5,134 bases of DNA from Lachnospiraceae bacterium (GTDB lineage: Bacteria; Bacillota; Clostridia; Lachnospirales; Lachnospiraceae): positions 62,472 through 67,605 of the forward strand of contig JAAUZW010000018.1 of NCBI GenBank assembly GCA_014804385.1, given 5' to 3'. Position numbers and translations under genes: made by a program. Every line of letters begins with the position of its first letter. The first letter of the stretch is position 1. A model generated the notes under the pieces. It saw only the letters and a list, made by a program, of their open reading frames with translations, was not told where the DNA came from and did not search any database. Below, one piece after another: positions 1-5,134 of the stretch.

Positions 1-474
1 GAGTATGGCCTGCAGATGAGAGAGAAACAGAAAGCAAAATTTATTTACGGTGTGTTAGAGAAGCCGTTCAGAAATTACTATAAGAAAGCCGACAGAATGA
101 AGGGCCAGACAGGTGAGAACCTGATGGTTATGCTGGAGAGCAGACTTGACAGCGTTGTATTCAGACTTGGTTTTGCTCGTACAAGAAGAGAGGCCAGACA
201 GGTAGTGGGTCATAAGCATTTTCTGGTAAACGGCAAGCCCGTACAGACTCCGTCCTACCAGATCAAGGCAGGCGATGTGATCGAGGTGAGGGAAAAGGCA
301 AGATCCCTGCAGAGATATAAGGATATCCTGGAGGTGACAGGCGGCAGACTTGTTCCCGAATGGCTTGATGTGGATCAGGAGGCAATGAAGGGGACTGTGA
401 AATACCTTCCCACAAGAGAAATGATCGACGTTCCGGTGAATGAGATGCTTATCGTCGAGTTGTACTCCAAATAA
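1..474 (+). CDS. rpsD: 30S ribosomal protein S4 (5'-truncated by window edge)
   Basis: Ribosomal protein S4 is a primary 16S rRNA-binding protein that nucleates assembly of the 30S body. The reading frame is open from base 1 (first codons read E-Y-G-L-Q) and ends at TAA 472-474, giving 157 visible residues. Full-length S4 in Firmicutes is about 200 residues, so roughly 40 N-terminal residues lie outside the window. The internal ATG at base 16 is not the start, because the protein matches the family before it. Visible residues about 47-95 form the S4 RNA-binding domain, with the typical SRLDSVVFRLGFA core, the basic TRREARQ helix and the VNGK loop. The C-terminal part (PEWL, then ending in VELYSK) is also family-typical. 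rpoA follows after 26 bases, as in the alpha operon. In E. coli S4 represses translation of its own operon; whether that happens here cannot be seen. Identification is secure. Confidence 0.97.
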   Translation, partial: EYGLQMREKQKAKFIYGVLEKPFRNYYKKADRMKGQTGENLMVMLESRLDSVVFRLGFARTRREARQVVGHKHFLVNGKPVQTPSYQIKAGDVIEVREKARSLQRYKDILEVTGGRLVPEWLDVDQEAMKGTVKYLPTREMIDVPVNEMLIVELYSK

Positions 475-485
475 TTGCATGTAAA

Positions 486-493
486 AAGGAGGG
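486..493 (+). promoter_or_regulatory. Ribosome binding site of rpoA, fixing a GTG start
   Basis: AAGGAGGG lies 7 bases before GTG at 501. It is a near-perfect anti-16S match and supports GTG 501 as the rpoA start. No ATG is available nearby in this frame, and the protein then begins MFEFERP, as expected for the Firmicute alpha subunit. Confidence 0.85.
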
Positions 494-500
494 TATTTGG

Positions 501-1460
501 GTGTTTGAATTTGAAAGACCGAATATAGAAGTAGTAGAGATCTCCGAAGATAAAAAATACGGCAGATTTGTAGTGGAGCCTTTGGAAAGAGGTTACGGCA
601 TTACCCTCGGCAATTCACTCAGAAGGATCATGTTGTCTTCTCTGCCCGGTGTGGCGGTGAGTCAGGTTAAGATTGAAGGCGTTCTTCATGAGTTCAGCTC
701 TATTCCCGGTGTGAAGGAGGATGTGACGGAGATCGTCATGAACATCAAGAGCCTTGCCATCAAGAATAACAGTGATTCCAATGAGGTAAAGACGGCCTAT
801 ATTGAGTATGAGGGCGAAGGGGTTGTGCGTGCTTCCGATATTCAGGTGGATCAGGATATCGAGATCTTAAATCCTGATCTGGTGATCGCTACCCTGAGCG
901 GCAAGGATACAAAGCTTTACATGGAACTGACTATCACAAGAGGCAGGGGTTATGTAGGCGCTGATAAGAATAAGACAGAGGATCTGCCGATCGGTGTGAT
1001 CGCGATTGATTCCATCTACACCCCTGTAGAGAGAGTCAATGTCACTGTGGAAAATACCCGTGTGGGTCAGATCACAGACTATGATAAGCTGACATTGGAT
1101 GTATATACCAACGGAACGTTAGTGCCGGATGAGGCTGTCAGCCTGGCGGCGAAGGTGCTCAGTGAACACTTAAGTCTCTTCATTGATCTGTCCGAGAACG
1201 CTAAGACCGCAGAGGTTATGGTGGAGAAAGAGGACGATGAGAAGGAGAAAGTGCTGGAGATGAGTATCGATGAGCTGGAGCTCTCGGTACGCTCCTATAA
1301 CTGCCTGAAGAGAGCCGGTATCAACACGGTGGAAGAGTTGACGAACAAGACTTCCGAGGATATGATGAAGGTCAGAAATCTTGGCCGCAAGTCTTTAGAG
1401 GAAGTGCTGGCGAAGTTAAAAGAATTAGGATTACAGCTGAATCCAAGTGATGAGGCGTGA
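501..1460 (+). CDS. rpoA: DNA-directed RNA polymerase subunit alpha
   Basis: The alpha subunit dimerises to scaffold assembly of RNA polymerase (beta and beta'), and its C-terminal domain contacts UP-element DNA and activators. The protein has 319 residues, a normal length. Residues 1 to about 230 are the N-terminal dimerisation/assembly domain, with the conserved GYGITLGNSLRR segment at 31-42. Residues about 231-252 form a charged flexible linker (EKEDDEKEK). Residues about 255-315 are the C-terminal domain, with LSVRSYNCLKRAGI at 261-274 and RNLGRKSLEEV at 292-302. The E. coli DNA-contact residues R265, N268, G296, K298 and S299 correspond to R264, N267, G295, K297 and S298 here, so UP-element recognition should be intact. 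The start is GTG with a strong ribosome binding site. It lies between rpsD (26-base gap) and rplQ (41-base gap), presumably co-transcribed. Nothing is unusual. Confidence 0.99.
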   Translation: MFEFERPNIEVVEISEDKKYGRFVVEPLERGYGITLGNSLRRIMLSSLPGVAVSQVKIEGVLHEFSSIPGVKEDVTEIVMNIKSLAIKNNSDSNEVKTAYIEYEGEGVVRASDIQVDQDIEILNPDLVIATLSGKDTKLYMELTITRGRGYVGADKNKTEDLPIGVIAIDSIYTPVERVNVTVENTRVGQITDYDKLTLDVYTNGTLVPDEAVSLAAKVLSEHLSLFIDLSENAKTAEVMVEKEDDEKEKVLEMSIDELELSVRSYNCLKRAGINTVEELTNKTSEDMMKVRNLGRKSLEEVLAKLKELGLQLNPSDEA

Positions 1461-1501
1461 TATAGAGGTAAGCCCGAAGTGCACTCAGAAAGGAGCCAAT
1501 C

Positions 1502-2107
1502 ATGGCAAAATACAGGAAGCTGGGAAGAAAATCTGACCAGAGAAAAGCATTACTCAGAAATCAGGTTACCGCTCTTTTATACAATGGAAAGATCGTGACC
1601 ACAGAGGCGAGAGCAAAGGAAGTGCGTAAGCTTGCAGAGCACCTGATCACTCTTGCTGTTAAGGAGAAGGATAACTTCGAGACCGTTAAGGTGACTGCTA
1701 AGGTAGCACGCAAGGATAAGGACGGCAAGAGAGTGAAGCAGATCGTGGATAAGAACACGAAAGCAGTACTCTCTGAGACACACCGTGATAAGGATGGTAA
1801 GATTCTTCGGATCGAGAACGGTATGACAGTGACGGTATATGATGAGGTTGAGAAGGAGATCAAGAAGGATCTGCCCTCCAGACTGCATGCCAGAAGCCAG
1901 ATGATGAAGGTACTTTATCCTGTCAAGGAAGTACCTGATACACCGGCAGGCCGTAAAAAGAACACCAAGGAGGTCAACCTTGTGGATAAGCTCTTCGACG
2001 AGTACGGTCCCAAGTATGCGAACCGCCACGGTGGCTATACCAGAATCATCAAGATTGGTCCCCGTAAGGGCGATGCAGCGATGGAAGTTGTTTTAGAGTT
2101 AGTATAA
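1502..2107 (+). CDS. rplQ: 50S ribosomal protein L17, enlarged form
   Basis: L17 is a large-subunit protein located near the peptide exit tunnel. The ATG at 1502 has GAAAGGAG at 1488-1495, 6 bases upstream. The N-terminus (YRKLGRKSDQRKALLRN, then TTEARAKEVRKLAEHLITLA) and the C-terminus (HGGYTRIIKIGPRKGDAAMEVVLELV) match the family clearly. The protein has 201 residues, whereas the B. subtilis and E. coli proteins have about 120-127. The excess falls in two places: about 70 residues at roughly 54-125, and about 15-20 residues at roughly 139-158 (around PAGRKKNTKEV). The large insert is lysine/aspartate-rich and contains KDKDGK (71-76) and RDKDGK (95-100), which look like an internal repeat. 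From memory, Lachnospiraceae L17 proteins carry a similar but somewhat shorter insert, so this is probably a lineage trait and not damage. It is the last gene before the hairpin at 2115-2136. Confidence 0.97.
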   Translation: MAKYRKLGRKSDQRKALLRNQVTALLYNGKIVTTEARAKEVRKLAEHLITLAVKEKDNFETVKVTAKVARKDKDGKRVKQIVDKNTKAVLSETHRDKDGKILRIENGMTVTVYDEVEKEIKKDLPSRLHARSQMMKVLYPVKEVPDTPAGRKKNTKEVNLVDKLFDEYGPKYANRHGGYTRIIKIGPRKGDAAMEVVLELV

Positions 2108-2140
2108 AAAATGTAAGGGAGCAGAGATGCTCCCTTTTGT
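2106..2140. terminator. Bidirectional intrinsic terminator between rplQ and the M15 peptidase gene
   Basis: AAGGGAGCA (2115-2123) pairs perfectly with TGCTCCCTT (2128-2136) around a GAGA tetraloop, giving a 9-bp stem. On the plus strand it is followed by a T-rich stretch (TTTTGTTTATCTT, counting the last stem bases). On the minus strand it is followed, after three bases, by six T residues (plus-strand A tract 2106-2111). It starts 8 bases after the rplQ stop and lies 14 bases past the stop of the convergent gene, so one hairpin probably ends both transcripts. Confidence 0.85.
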
Positions 2141-2149
2141 TTATCTTAT

Positions 2150-3142
2150 TTAGTTAAGCGTTTTTTGAAAATGCTGATAATCTTTCGTTGAATTCCAGTT
2201 GCCGCCCCAGGTGAAGCCGTGTTCGGTAAAGAGGCGGTAGCAGAGATCGTTCTCGTCAATCTTGTAGGCGAAATTTTGGCTGCGGTCAGCGTACACCTCA
2301 CTGCCGGGCGGAGAGATATAGGTGCTGCCGTCGCCGTTCTTGTTATAGACCACATAGGGGTTATAGTAAGGATTTACGTCAATCGCAAGCCCGTAGGCGT
2401 GTTTGGACAGGCTTGTGGTGCCGTCCACCACCCGGTAATTAAAGCATGAGGTGTTATTATCCGCCATGGAGGCGGTGTCATCGCCATCGTACTCATCGAT
2501 AAGACAGATACGTTCGATACGATAATCATTTCGGTAAAGCTCATAGAAGATCTCCACCATATCCTGGGCGACAGCCCGATTGCAGATCAGTTCGCCGGAC
2601 TGCTCTTTGCCGTCAAAGTCGAAATATAAAAGGCCCACATAAGCCAAATCCTCGTAGGGGACAGTACAGCCGCTTTCAGGGTAAGAAATACCGGTGATTC
2701 TATCTTTGACTTCATTGGTCAAAGGCTCATAATAGAAGCCTTCTTTGTAGATGGTACGCTCCGGATGCTCGGACATGGTTTGGTTCTCCTCTACAGACTC
2801 ACTGCTGTTATCATCATCATATGCGGGTGACTTGTCCCGGGTGACAGTTGGATCGTTTTCGATAATTCCCGGATCTACATCAGTTTTATCGGAAGATGAC
2901 GGAGATGTCGCTTCTGAAACAGGAATATTGACTGAATTAGTCGGCAGTTCTTTGGTGGAACTTTCCTCGGAATCTGCGGCTTCCTGTGTGCCGTAGGCCA
3001 GCTCCGGATTATTTTGGGCATATTCCAGAAGCGTCTCTTCGCCGGTCAGGTAACGTGCTAAAAAGGCACATATCATGATAAAGAGGAGAAGGAAGAGGAA
3101 TGGCTTTGCTAGCTGCCGTATTAAAGGCTTTATATTTTCCAT
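2150..3142 (-). CDS. Membrane-anchored M15-family zinc metallopeptidase (probable D,D-carboxypeptidase / cell-wall peptidase)
   Basis: This 330-residue protein has three parts. Residues 1-13 are basic (K5, R9, K13) and are followed by a hydrophobic segment at about 14-29, best read as a signal anchor with the rest outside the cell; I see no convincing signal-peptidase site. Residues about 50-130 are low-complexity and rich in Ser, Thr, Asp, Glu and Asn, probably a flexible stalk. Residues about 165-330 are the peptidase domain. SLSKHAYGLAIDVNP (244-258) carries H248 and D255, and DYQHF (321-325) carries D321 and H324. These fit the M15 pattern of His/Asp/His zinc ligands plus an acidic catalytic residue, with the same spacing as phage Ply500. 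The NPYV (261-264) and FTWGGNW (310-316) surroundings suggest the VanY/M15_4-like branch. Members cleave peptidoglycan stem peptides; the exact bond is not predictable. ATG 3142 has GGAGGT (plus-strand 3153-3158) 10 bases upstream. It is a single-gene unit, convergent to rplQ and divergent from ecfA1. Confidence 0.9.
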   Translation of the reverse strand: MENIKPLIRQLAKPFLFLLLFIMICAFLARYLTGEETLLEYAQNNPELAYGTQEAADSEESSTKELPTNSVNIPVSEATSPSSSDKTDVDPGIIENDPTVTRDKSPAYDDDNSSESVEENQTMSEHPERTIYKEGFYYEPLTNEVKDRITGISYPESGCTVPYEDLAYVGLLYFDFDGKEQSGELICNRAVAQDMVEIFYELYRNDYRIERICLIDEYDGDDTASMADNNTSCFNYRVVDGTTSLSKHAYGLAIDVNPYYNPYVVYNKNGDGSTYISPPGSEVYADRSQNFAYKIDENDLCYRLFTEHGFTWGGNWNSTKDYQHFQKTLN

Positions 3143-3211
3143 GTGAGTTGTTACCTCCGCATTTGTCAGTATATCATATCTCAGATGCCATTATAGTGAA
3201 AATATTTGTCT

Positions 3212-3272
3212 CAGGATGCTGGTCCTGCGACGATTATACCATATTTTCTGCAAATAGGGGATGCAGGATGCT
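3212..3272. repeat. 9-bp direct repeat in the divergent intergenic region
   Basis: CAGGATGCT occurs at 3212-3220 and again at 3264-3272, 52 bases apart, about five helical turns. The copies flank the candidate leftward promoter, and the right copy ends 5 bases before the -35 of the rightward promoter. The left copy also begins a small hairpin (CAGGA 3212-3216 with TCCTG 3223-3227). It could be an operator pair, but chance cannot be excluded. The rest of the 243-bp gene-free stretch (3143-3385) holds the two promoters and the two ribosome binding sites. Confidence 0.3.
3233..3241 (-). promoter_or_regulatory. Candidate extended -10 promoter for the M15 peptidase gene
   Basis: Read on the minus strand, 3241-3233 is TGGTATAAT, a perfect TATAAT preceded by the TGn extension. 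No good -35 hexamer is found at 16-18 bases, which is tolerated by extended -10 promoters. Transcription would start near 3226, giving a leader of about 84 bases before ATG 3142. A second TATAAT on the same strand at 3195-3190 is an alternative but lacks both a TGn and a -35. Confidence 0.4.
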
Positions 3273-3277
3273 TTCTC

Positions 3278-3306
3278 TTGTTTTTTATCTTTCAATTTAG
3301 TACAAT
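3278..3306 (+). promoter_or_regulatory. Sigma-A-type promoter for ecfA1-ecfA2
   Basis: TTGTTT (3278-3283) and TACAAT (3301-3306) are separated by exactly 17 bases. They match the TTGACA/TATAAT consensus at 4 and 5 of 6 positions. Transcription would begin near 3313, giving a leader of about 73 bases before ATG 3386. It sits just upstream of ecfA1, where a new promoter is needed because the rplQ transcript ends at 2136 and an opposing gene intervenes. Confidence 0.6.
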
Positions 3307-3372
3307 AGCAATGGTGAAGACTGCCAATTCTTTTTTGGAGAGGGGCAGGGAAAGTGCCGTCGAAAGACGAAT

Positions 3373-3378
3373 AAAGGA
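3373..3378 (+). promoter_or_regulatory. Ribosome binding site of ecfA1, choosing ATG 3386
   Basis: AAAGGA lies 7 bases before ATG 3386 and is the best site in the region. The frame remains open upstream to ATG 3206, but that start and ATG 3311 lie before or at the predicted transcription start. The extra residues also do not resemble an ECF ATPase. Confidence 0.7.
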
Positions 3379-3385
3379 AAAGCGC

Positions 3386-4234
3386 ATGGGAATCATCAAG
3401 ACGGAAAAACTGACATTTGAATATATCAGGCGGGATGAGGAAGGAAATGTGGAAGGTATCACCTGCGCGGTGGATGAGGTAGATCTGGACATCAGGCAGG
3501 GAGATTTTATTGCGATTCTGGGACATAACGGGTCGGGGAAATCCACGCTTGCCAAGCACATCAACGCCATTCTCTATCCCACGGAAGGAACTGTGTGGGT
3601 GGACGGCATGGATACGCAGGAGGAGAAATACCTGTGGGATATCCGGCAGGAGGCGGGAATGGTATTCCAGAATCCGGACAATCAGATCATCGGACAGGTG
3701 GTGGAGGAGGATGTGGGATTTGGACCTGAAAATATGGGCGTTCCCACCAAGGAGATCTGGGAGCGTGTGGAGGAGAGCCTGAAAGCGGTAGGAATGTATG
3801 AGTATCGCAAGCATTCACCCAATAAGCTGTCGGGAGGACAGAAGCAGCGGGTGTCTATTGCGGGCGTTATAGCCATGCATCCGAAGTGTATCATTCTGGA
3901 TGAGCCTACGGCAATGCTTGACCCGAACGGGCGAAAAGAAGTGATCCGGGCAGTGCGGGCGCTGAACGATGTGGAGGGGATCACGGTGGTACTGATCACT
4001 CATTATATGGAAGAGATCATTCATGCGGATATGGTTTATGTCATGGATCAGGGGCATATTGCCATGGAAGGGACGCCCAGAGAAATCTTTTCCAGAGTGG
4101 ACGAATTAAAAGAGCTGAGGCTGGATGTTCCTCAGGTGACACTTCTGGCTCATGAGCTGAGAAAAAAGGGTGTGAATCTGCCGGAAGGCATTTTGACGAT
4201 AGAGGAGTTCGTGGAACAATGTCTCTTATTTTAG
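3386..4234 (+). CDS. ecfA1: Energy-coupling factor transporter ATPase EcfA1
   Basis: This is one of two cytoplasmic ATPases that, with the membrane protein EcfT and a substrate-binding S component, form an ECF importer for vitamins or transition metals. From ATG 3386 it has 282 residues, normal for the family. The motifs are complete: Walker A GHNGSGKST (46-54), Q-loop VFQNPDNQ with Q95, ABC signature LSGGQ (148-152), Walker B IILDEP with catalytic E173, D-loop MLDP (177-180) and switch H206 in LITHYME. The region after about 225 is the typical ECF C-terminal extension, including PQVT (249-252) and a TIEEF helix; EcfA2 shows the same pattern. The AMLDPNGR wording and first position in the pair favour EcfA1 over EcfA2. 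It overlaps ecfA2 by 16 bases, suggesting translational coupling. Substrate specificity comes from S components encoded elsewhere and cannot be read here. Confidence 0.95.
   Translation: MGIIKTEKLTFEYIRRDEEGNVEGITCAVDEVDLDIRQGDFIAILGHNGSGKSTLAKHINAILYPTEGTVWVDGMDTQEEKYLWDIRQEAGMVFQNPDNQIIGQVVEEDVGFGPENMGVPTKEIWERVEESLKAVGMYEYRKHSPNKLSGGQKQRVSIAGVIAMHPKCIILDEPTAMLDPNGRKEVIRAVRALNDVEGITVVLITHYMEEIIHADMVYVMDQGHIAMEGTPREIFSRVDELKELRLDVPQVTLLAHELRKKGVNLPEGILTIEEFVEQCLLF
4202..4207 (+). promoter_or_regulatory. Ribosome binding site of ecfA2 inside ecfA1
   Basis: GAGGAG lies within the last codons of ecfA1, 11 bases before ATG 4219, a slightly long spacing. With the 16-base gene overlap, ribosomes finishing ecfA1 would reach the ecfA2 start directly. 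Confidence 0.55.
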
Positions 4235-5067
4235 ATCATGTAAATTATGTATATGGAGAGGATACGGCTCTGGCGGTACACGCGCTGAAGGATGTGAATC
4301 TGGTGATCCCGGACGGGCAGTTTATCGGCTTGATCGGGCATACCGGTTCGGGGAAATCTACGCTGGTACAGCACCTCAACGGGCTGATCAAGCCCACATC
4401 CGGAGCAATTTATTATAACGGTGAGGATATTCACGAGAAAGATTACGATAAAAAGAAGCTGCGCAGTAAAGTAGGACTGGTGTTCCAGTATCCGGAGCAT
4501 CAGCTTTTTGAGATCGACGTGTTTAAGGATGTGTGCTTCGGGCCGAAAAATCTGGGCCTTTCTCAGAAGGAGACGGAGCTTCGCGCCTATGCTGCGCTGA
4601 AGCAGGTTGGGATCAAGGATGAATATTTTTATCAGTCGCCCTTTGATCTGTCCGGGGGACAGAAGCGGAGAGTGGCGATCGCGGGCGTGCTTGCCATGAA
4701 ACCGGAAATTCTGGTTCTGGACGAGCCTACGGCGGGGCTGGATCCGAAAGGGCGTGACGAGATATTAGATCAGATCGCAAAGCTGAAGGAGGAGACGGGG
4801 ATCACGGTGATCCTGGTATCCCACAGTATGGAGGATGTAGCGAAATACGTGGAGCGGATCATTGTTATGAATCACGGAAGTGTTCTTTATGATGATACGC
4901 CGAAAGAGGTTTTTAGACATTACAGGGAACTGGAACAGGTAGGACTTGCGGCGCCTCAGGTGACTTATATCATGCAGGCCCTTGCAAAAAAAGGGATGCC
5001 TGTGGATACCTCAGCTACGACCGTGGAAGAAGCGGTGCAGGAAATATTATCAAAAATGCCAAAGTAA
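4219..5067 (+). CDS. ecfA2: Energy-coupling factor transporter ATPase EcfA2
   Basis: This is the second ATPase of the ECF module, expected to form a heterodimer with EcfA1 beneath EcfT. It has 282 residues, the same length as EcfA1 and plainly its paralogue. Motifs are intact: Walker A GHTGSGKST (40-48), Q-loop VFQYPEHQLF with Q90, signature LSGGQ (144-148), Walker B ILVLDEP with catalytic E169, D-loop GLDP (173-176) and switch H202 in LVSHSME. The QYPEHQLFE wording is typical of EcfA2. The C-terminal extension includes PQVT (246-249) and a TVEEAVQEIL helix. ATG 4219 is supported by the family N-terminus (MSLILDHVNYVY). The stop at 5067 would normally be followed closely by ecfT and then truA. 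An AAGGAG sequence is present at 5077-5082, but no EcfT-like start is seen in the remaining 67 bases. Confidence 0.95.
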   Translation: MSLILDHVNYVYGEDTALAVHALKDVNLVIPDGQFIGLIGHTGSGKSTLVQHLNGLIKPTSGAIYYNGEDIHEKDYDKKKLRSKVGLVFQYPEHQLFEIDVFKDVCFGPKNLGLSQKETELRAYAALKQVGIKDEYFYQSPFDLSGGQKRRVAIAGVLAMKPEILVLDEPTAGLDPKGRDEILDQIAKLKEETGITVILVSHSMEDVAKYVERIIVMNHGSVLYDDTPKEVFRHYRELEQVGLAAPQVTYIMQALAKKGMPVDTSATTVEEAVQEILSKMPK

Positions 5068-5079
5068 AAAATATTGAAG

Positions 5080-5098
5080 GAGAATGCGTAGCATTCTC
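5080..5098. repeat. Perfect 8-bp hairpin after ecfA2
   Basis: GAGAATGC (5080-5087) pairs perfectly with GCATTCTC (5091-5098) around a three-base GTA loop. It begins 13 bases after the ecfA2 stop. No T tract follows, so it is not a standard intrinsic terminator. It directly abuts the next hairpin. Confidence 0.6.
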
Positions 5099-5121
5099 AG
5101 AGTTTGCCGCAGGCATACTCT
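5099..5121. repeat. Second, adjacent hairpin at the window edge
   Basis: AGAGT (5099-5103) pairs with ACTCT (5117-5121), and TGCC (5105-5108) pairs with GGCA (5112-5115), separated by one T-T mismatch and closed by a GCA loop. It begins at the base after the first hairpin ends. GCCGC at 5106-5110 can alternatively pair with GCGGC at 5130-5134, the last bases of the window, so a larger palindrome may continue beyond the edge. Together with the first hairpin it resembles a compact intergenic repeat element. Confidence 0.5.
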
Positions 5122-5134
5122 TATTGTACGCGGC

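Noticed and set aside
55..480. Minus-strand open frames opposite rpsD and rplQ, and similar ones opposite the ecf genes.
   Set aside because: They lie entirely opposite well-identified conserved genes, show no recognisable domains and lack their own ribosome binding sites.
2219..2996. Plus-strand open frames (2219-2449 and 2751-2996) within the M15 gene.
   Set aside because: They are antisense to a gene with intact catalytic motifs and have no credible products.
3056..3076. A lipoprotein signal ending at C25 of the M15 peptidase.
   Set aside because: The residues before the cysteine are I-M-I; the -1 position must be small (G, A or S), so it is not a lipobox. A signal anchor fits better.
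3206..3385. An N-terminal extension of EcfA1 from ATG 3206 (60 extra residues with a hydrophobic stretch), or a start at ATG 3311.
   Set aside because: The extension includes the predicted promoter, has no family resemblance and lacks a good ribosome binding site. ATG 3386 gives the normal 282-residue length and has AAAGGA correctly spaced.
5080..5121. The hairpins after ecfA2 as an intrinsic terminator.
   Set aside because: Neither is followed by a run of T residues, and an operon continuation into ecfT is expected.
5084..5134. A short open frame starting at ATG 5084 as the beginning of ecfT.
   Set aside because: Its AAGGAG is only one base upstream, the start lies inside a perfect hairpin, and the residues (MRSILRVCRRH) do not resemble the EcfT N-terminus.

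Overview
The window looks like a chromosomal housekeeping region of a low-to-mid GC Firmicute, most likely a member of the Lachnospiraceae (Clostridia). The pointers are strong AGGAGG-type ribosome binding sites, the gene order S4 - RNA polymerase alpha - L17 followed by the two ECF transporter ATPases, and an L17 protein much longer than usual, of a form I associate from memory with Lachnospiraceae. The taxon is inferred and was not checked by any search.

Layout. Bases 1-474 hold the 3' end of rpsD (ribosomal protein S4), cut by the window edge. rpoA (501-1460, GTG start) and rplQ (1502-2107) follow closely on the same strand. This is the distal end of the alpha operon, closed by a strong hairpin at 2115-2136 that has T-rich flanks for both directions. 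A convergent minus-strand gene (2150-3142) encodes a membrane-anchored M15-family zinc peptidase, probably a D,D-carboxypeptidase or related cell-wall peptidase, with a long acidic/Ser/Thr-rich stalk. The 243-bp divergent intergenic region (3143-3385) contains a good sigma-A-type promoter facing right, a candidate extended -10 promoter facing left, and a 9-bp direct repeat. ecfA1 (3386-4234) and ecfA2 (4219-5067) overlap by 16 bases and encode the ATPase pair of an energy-coupling factor vitamin/metal transporter. The membrane partner EcfT, normally the next gene, is not visible. The last 67 bases hold two back-to-back hairpins instead.

How the genes work together. rpsD, rpoA and rplQ serve translation and transcription and are presumably one transcript that ends at 2136. 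The M15 peptidase is its own unit acting outside the membrane on peptidoglycan. ecfA1 and ecfA2 would energise a shared EcfT with exchangeable substrate-binding S components. In many Firmicutes the ecf genes follow rplQ directly; here the peptidase gene separates them, and the ecf genes appear to have their own promoter.

I found no CRISPR array, tRNA, rRNA, transposase or obvious novel system. The most interesting items are the peptidase gene placed inside a conserved linkage, the enlarged L17, and the tandem hairpins at the right edge.
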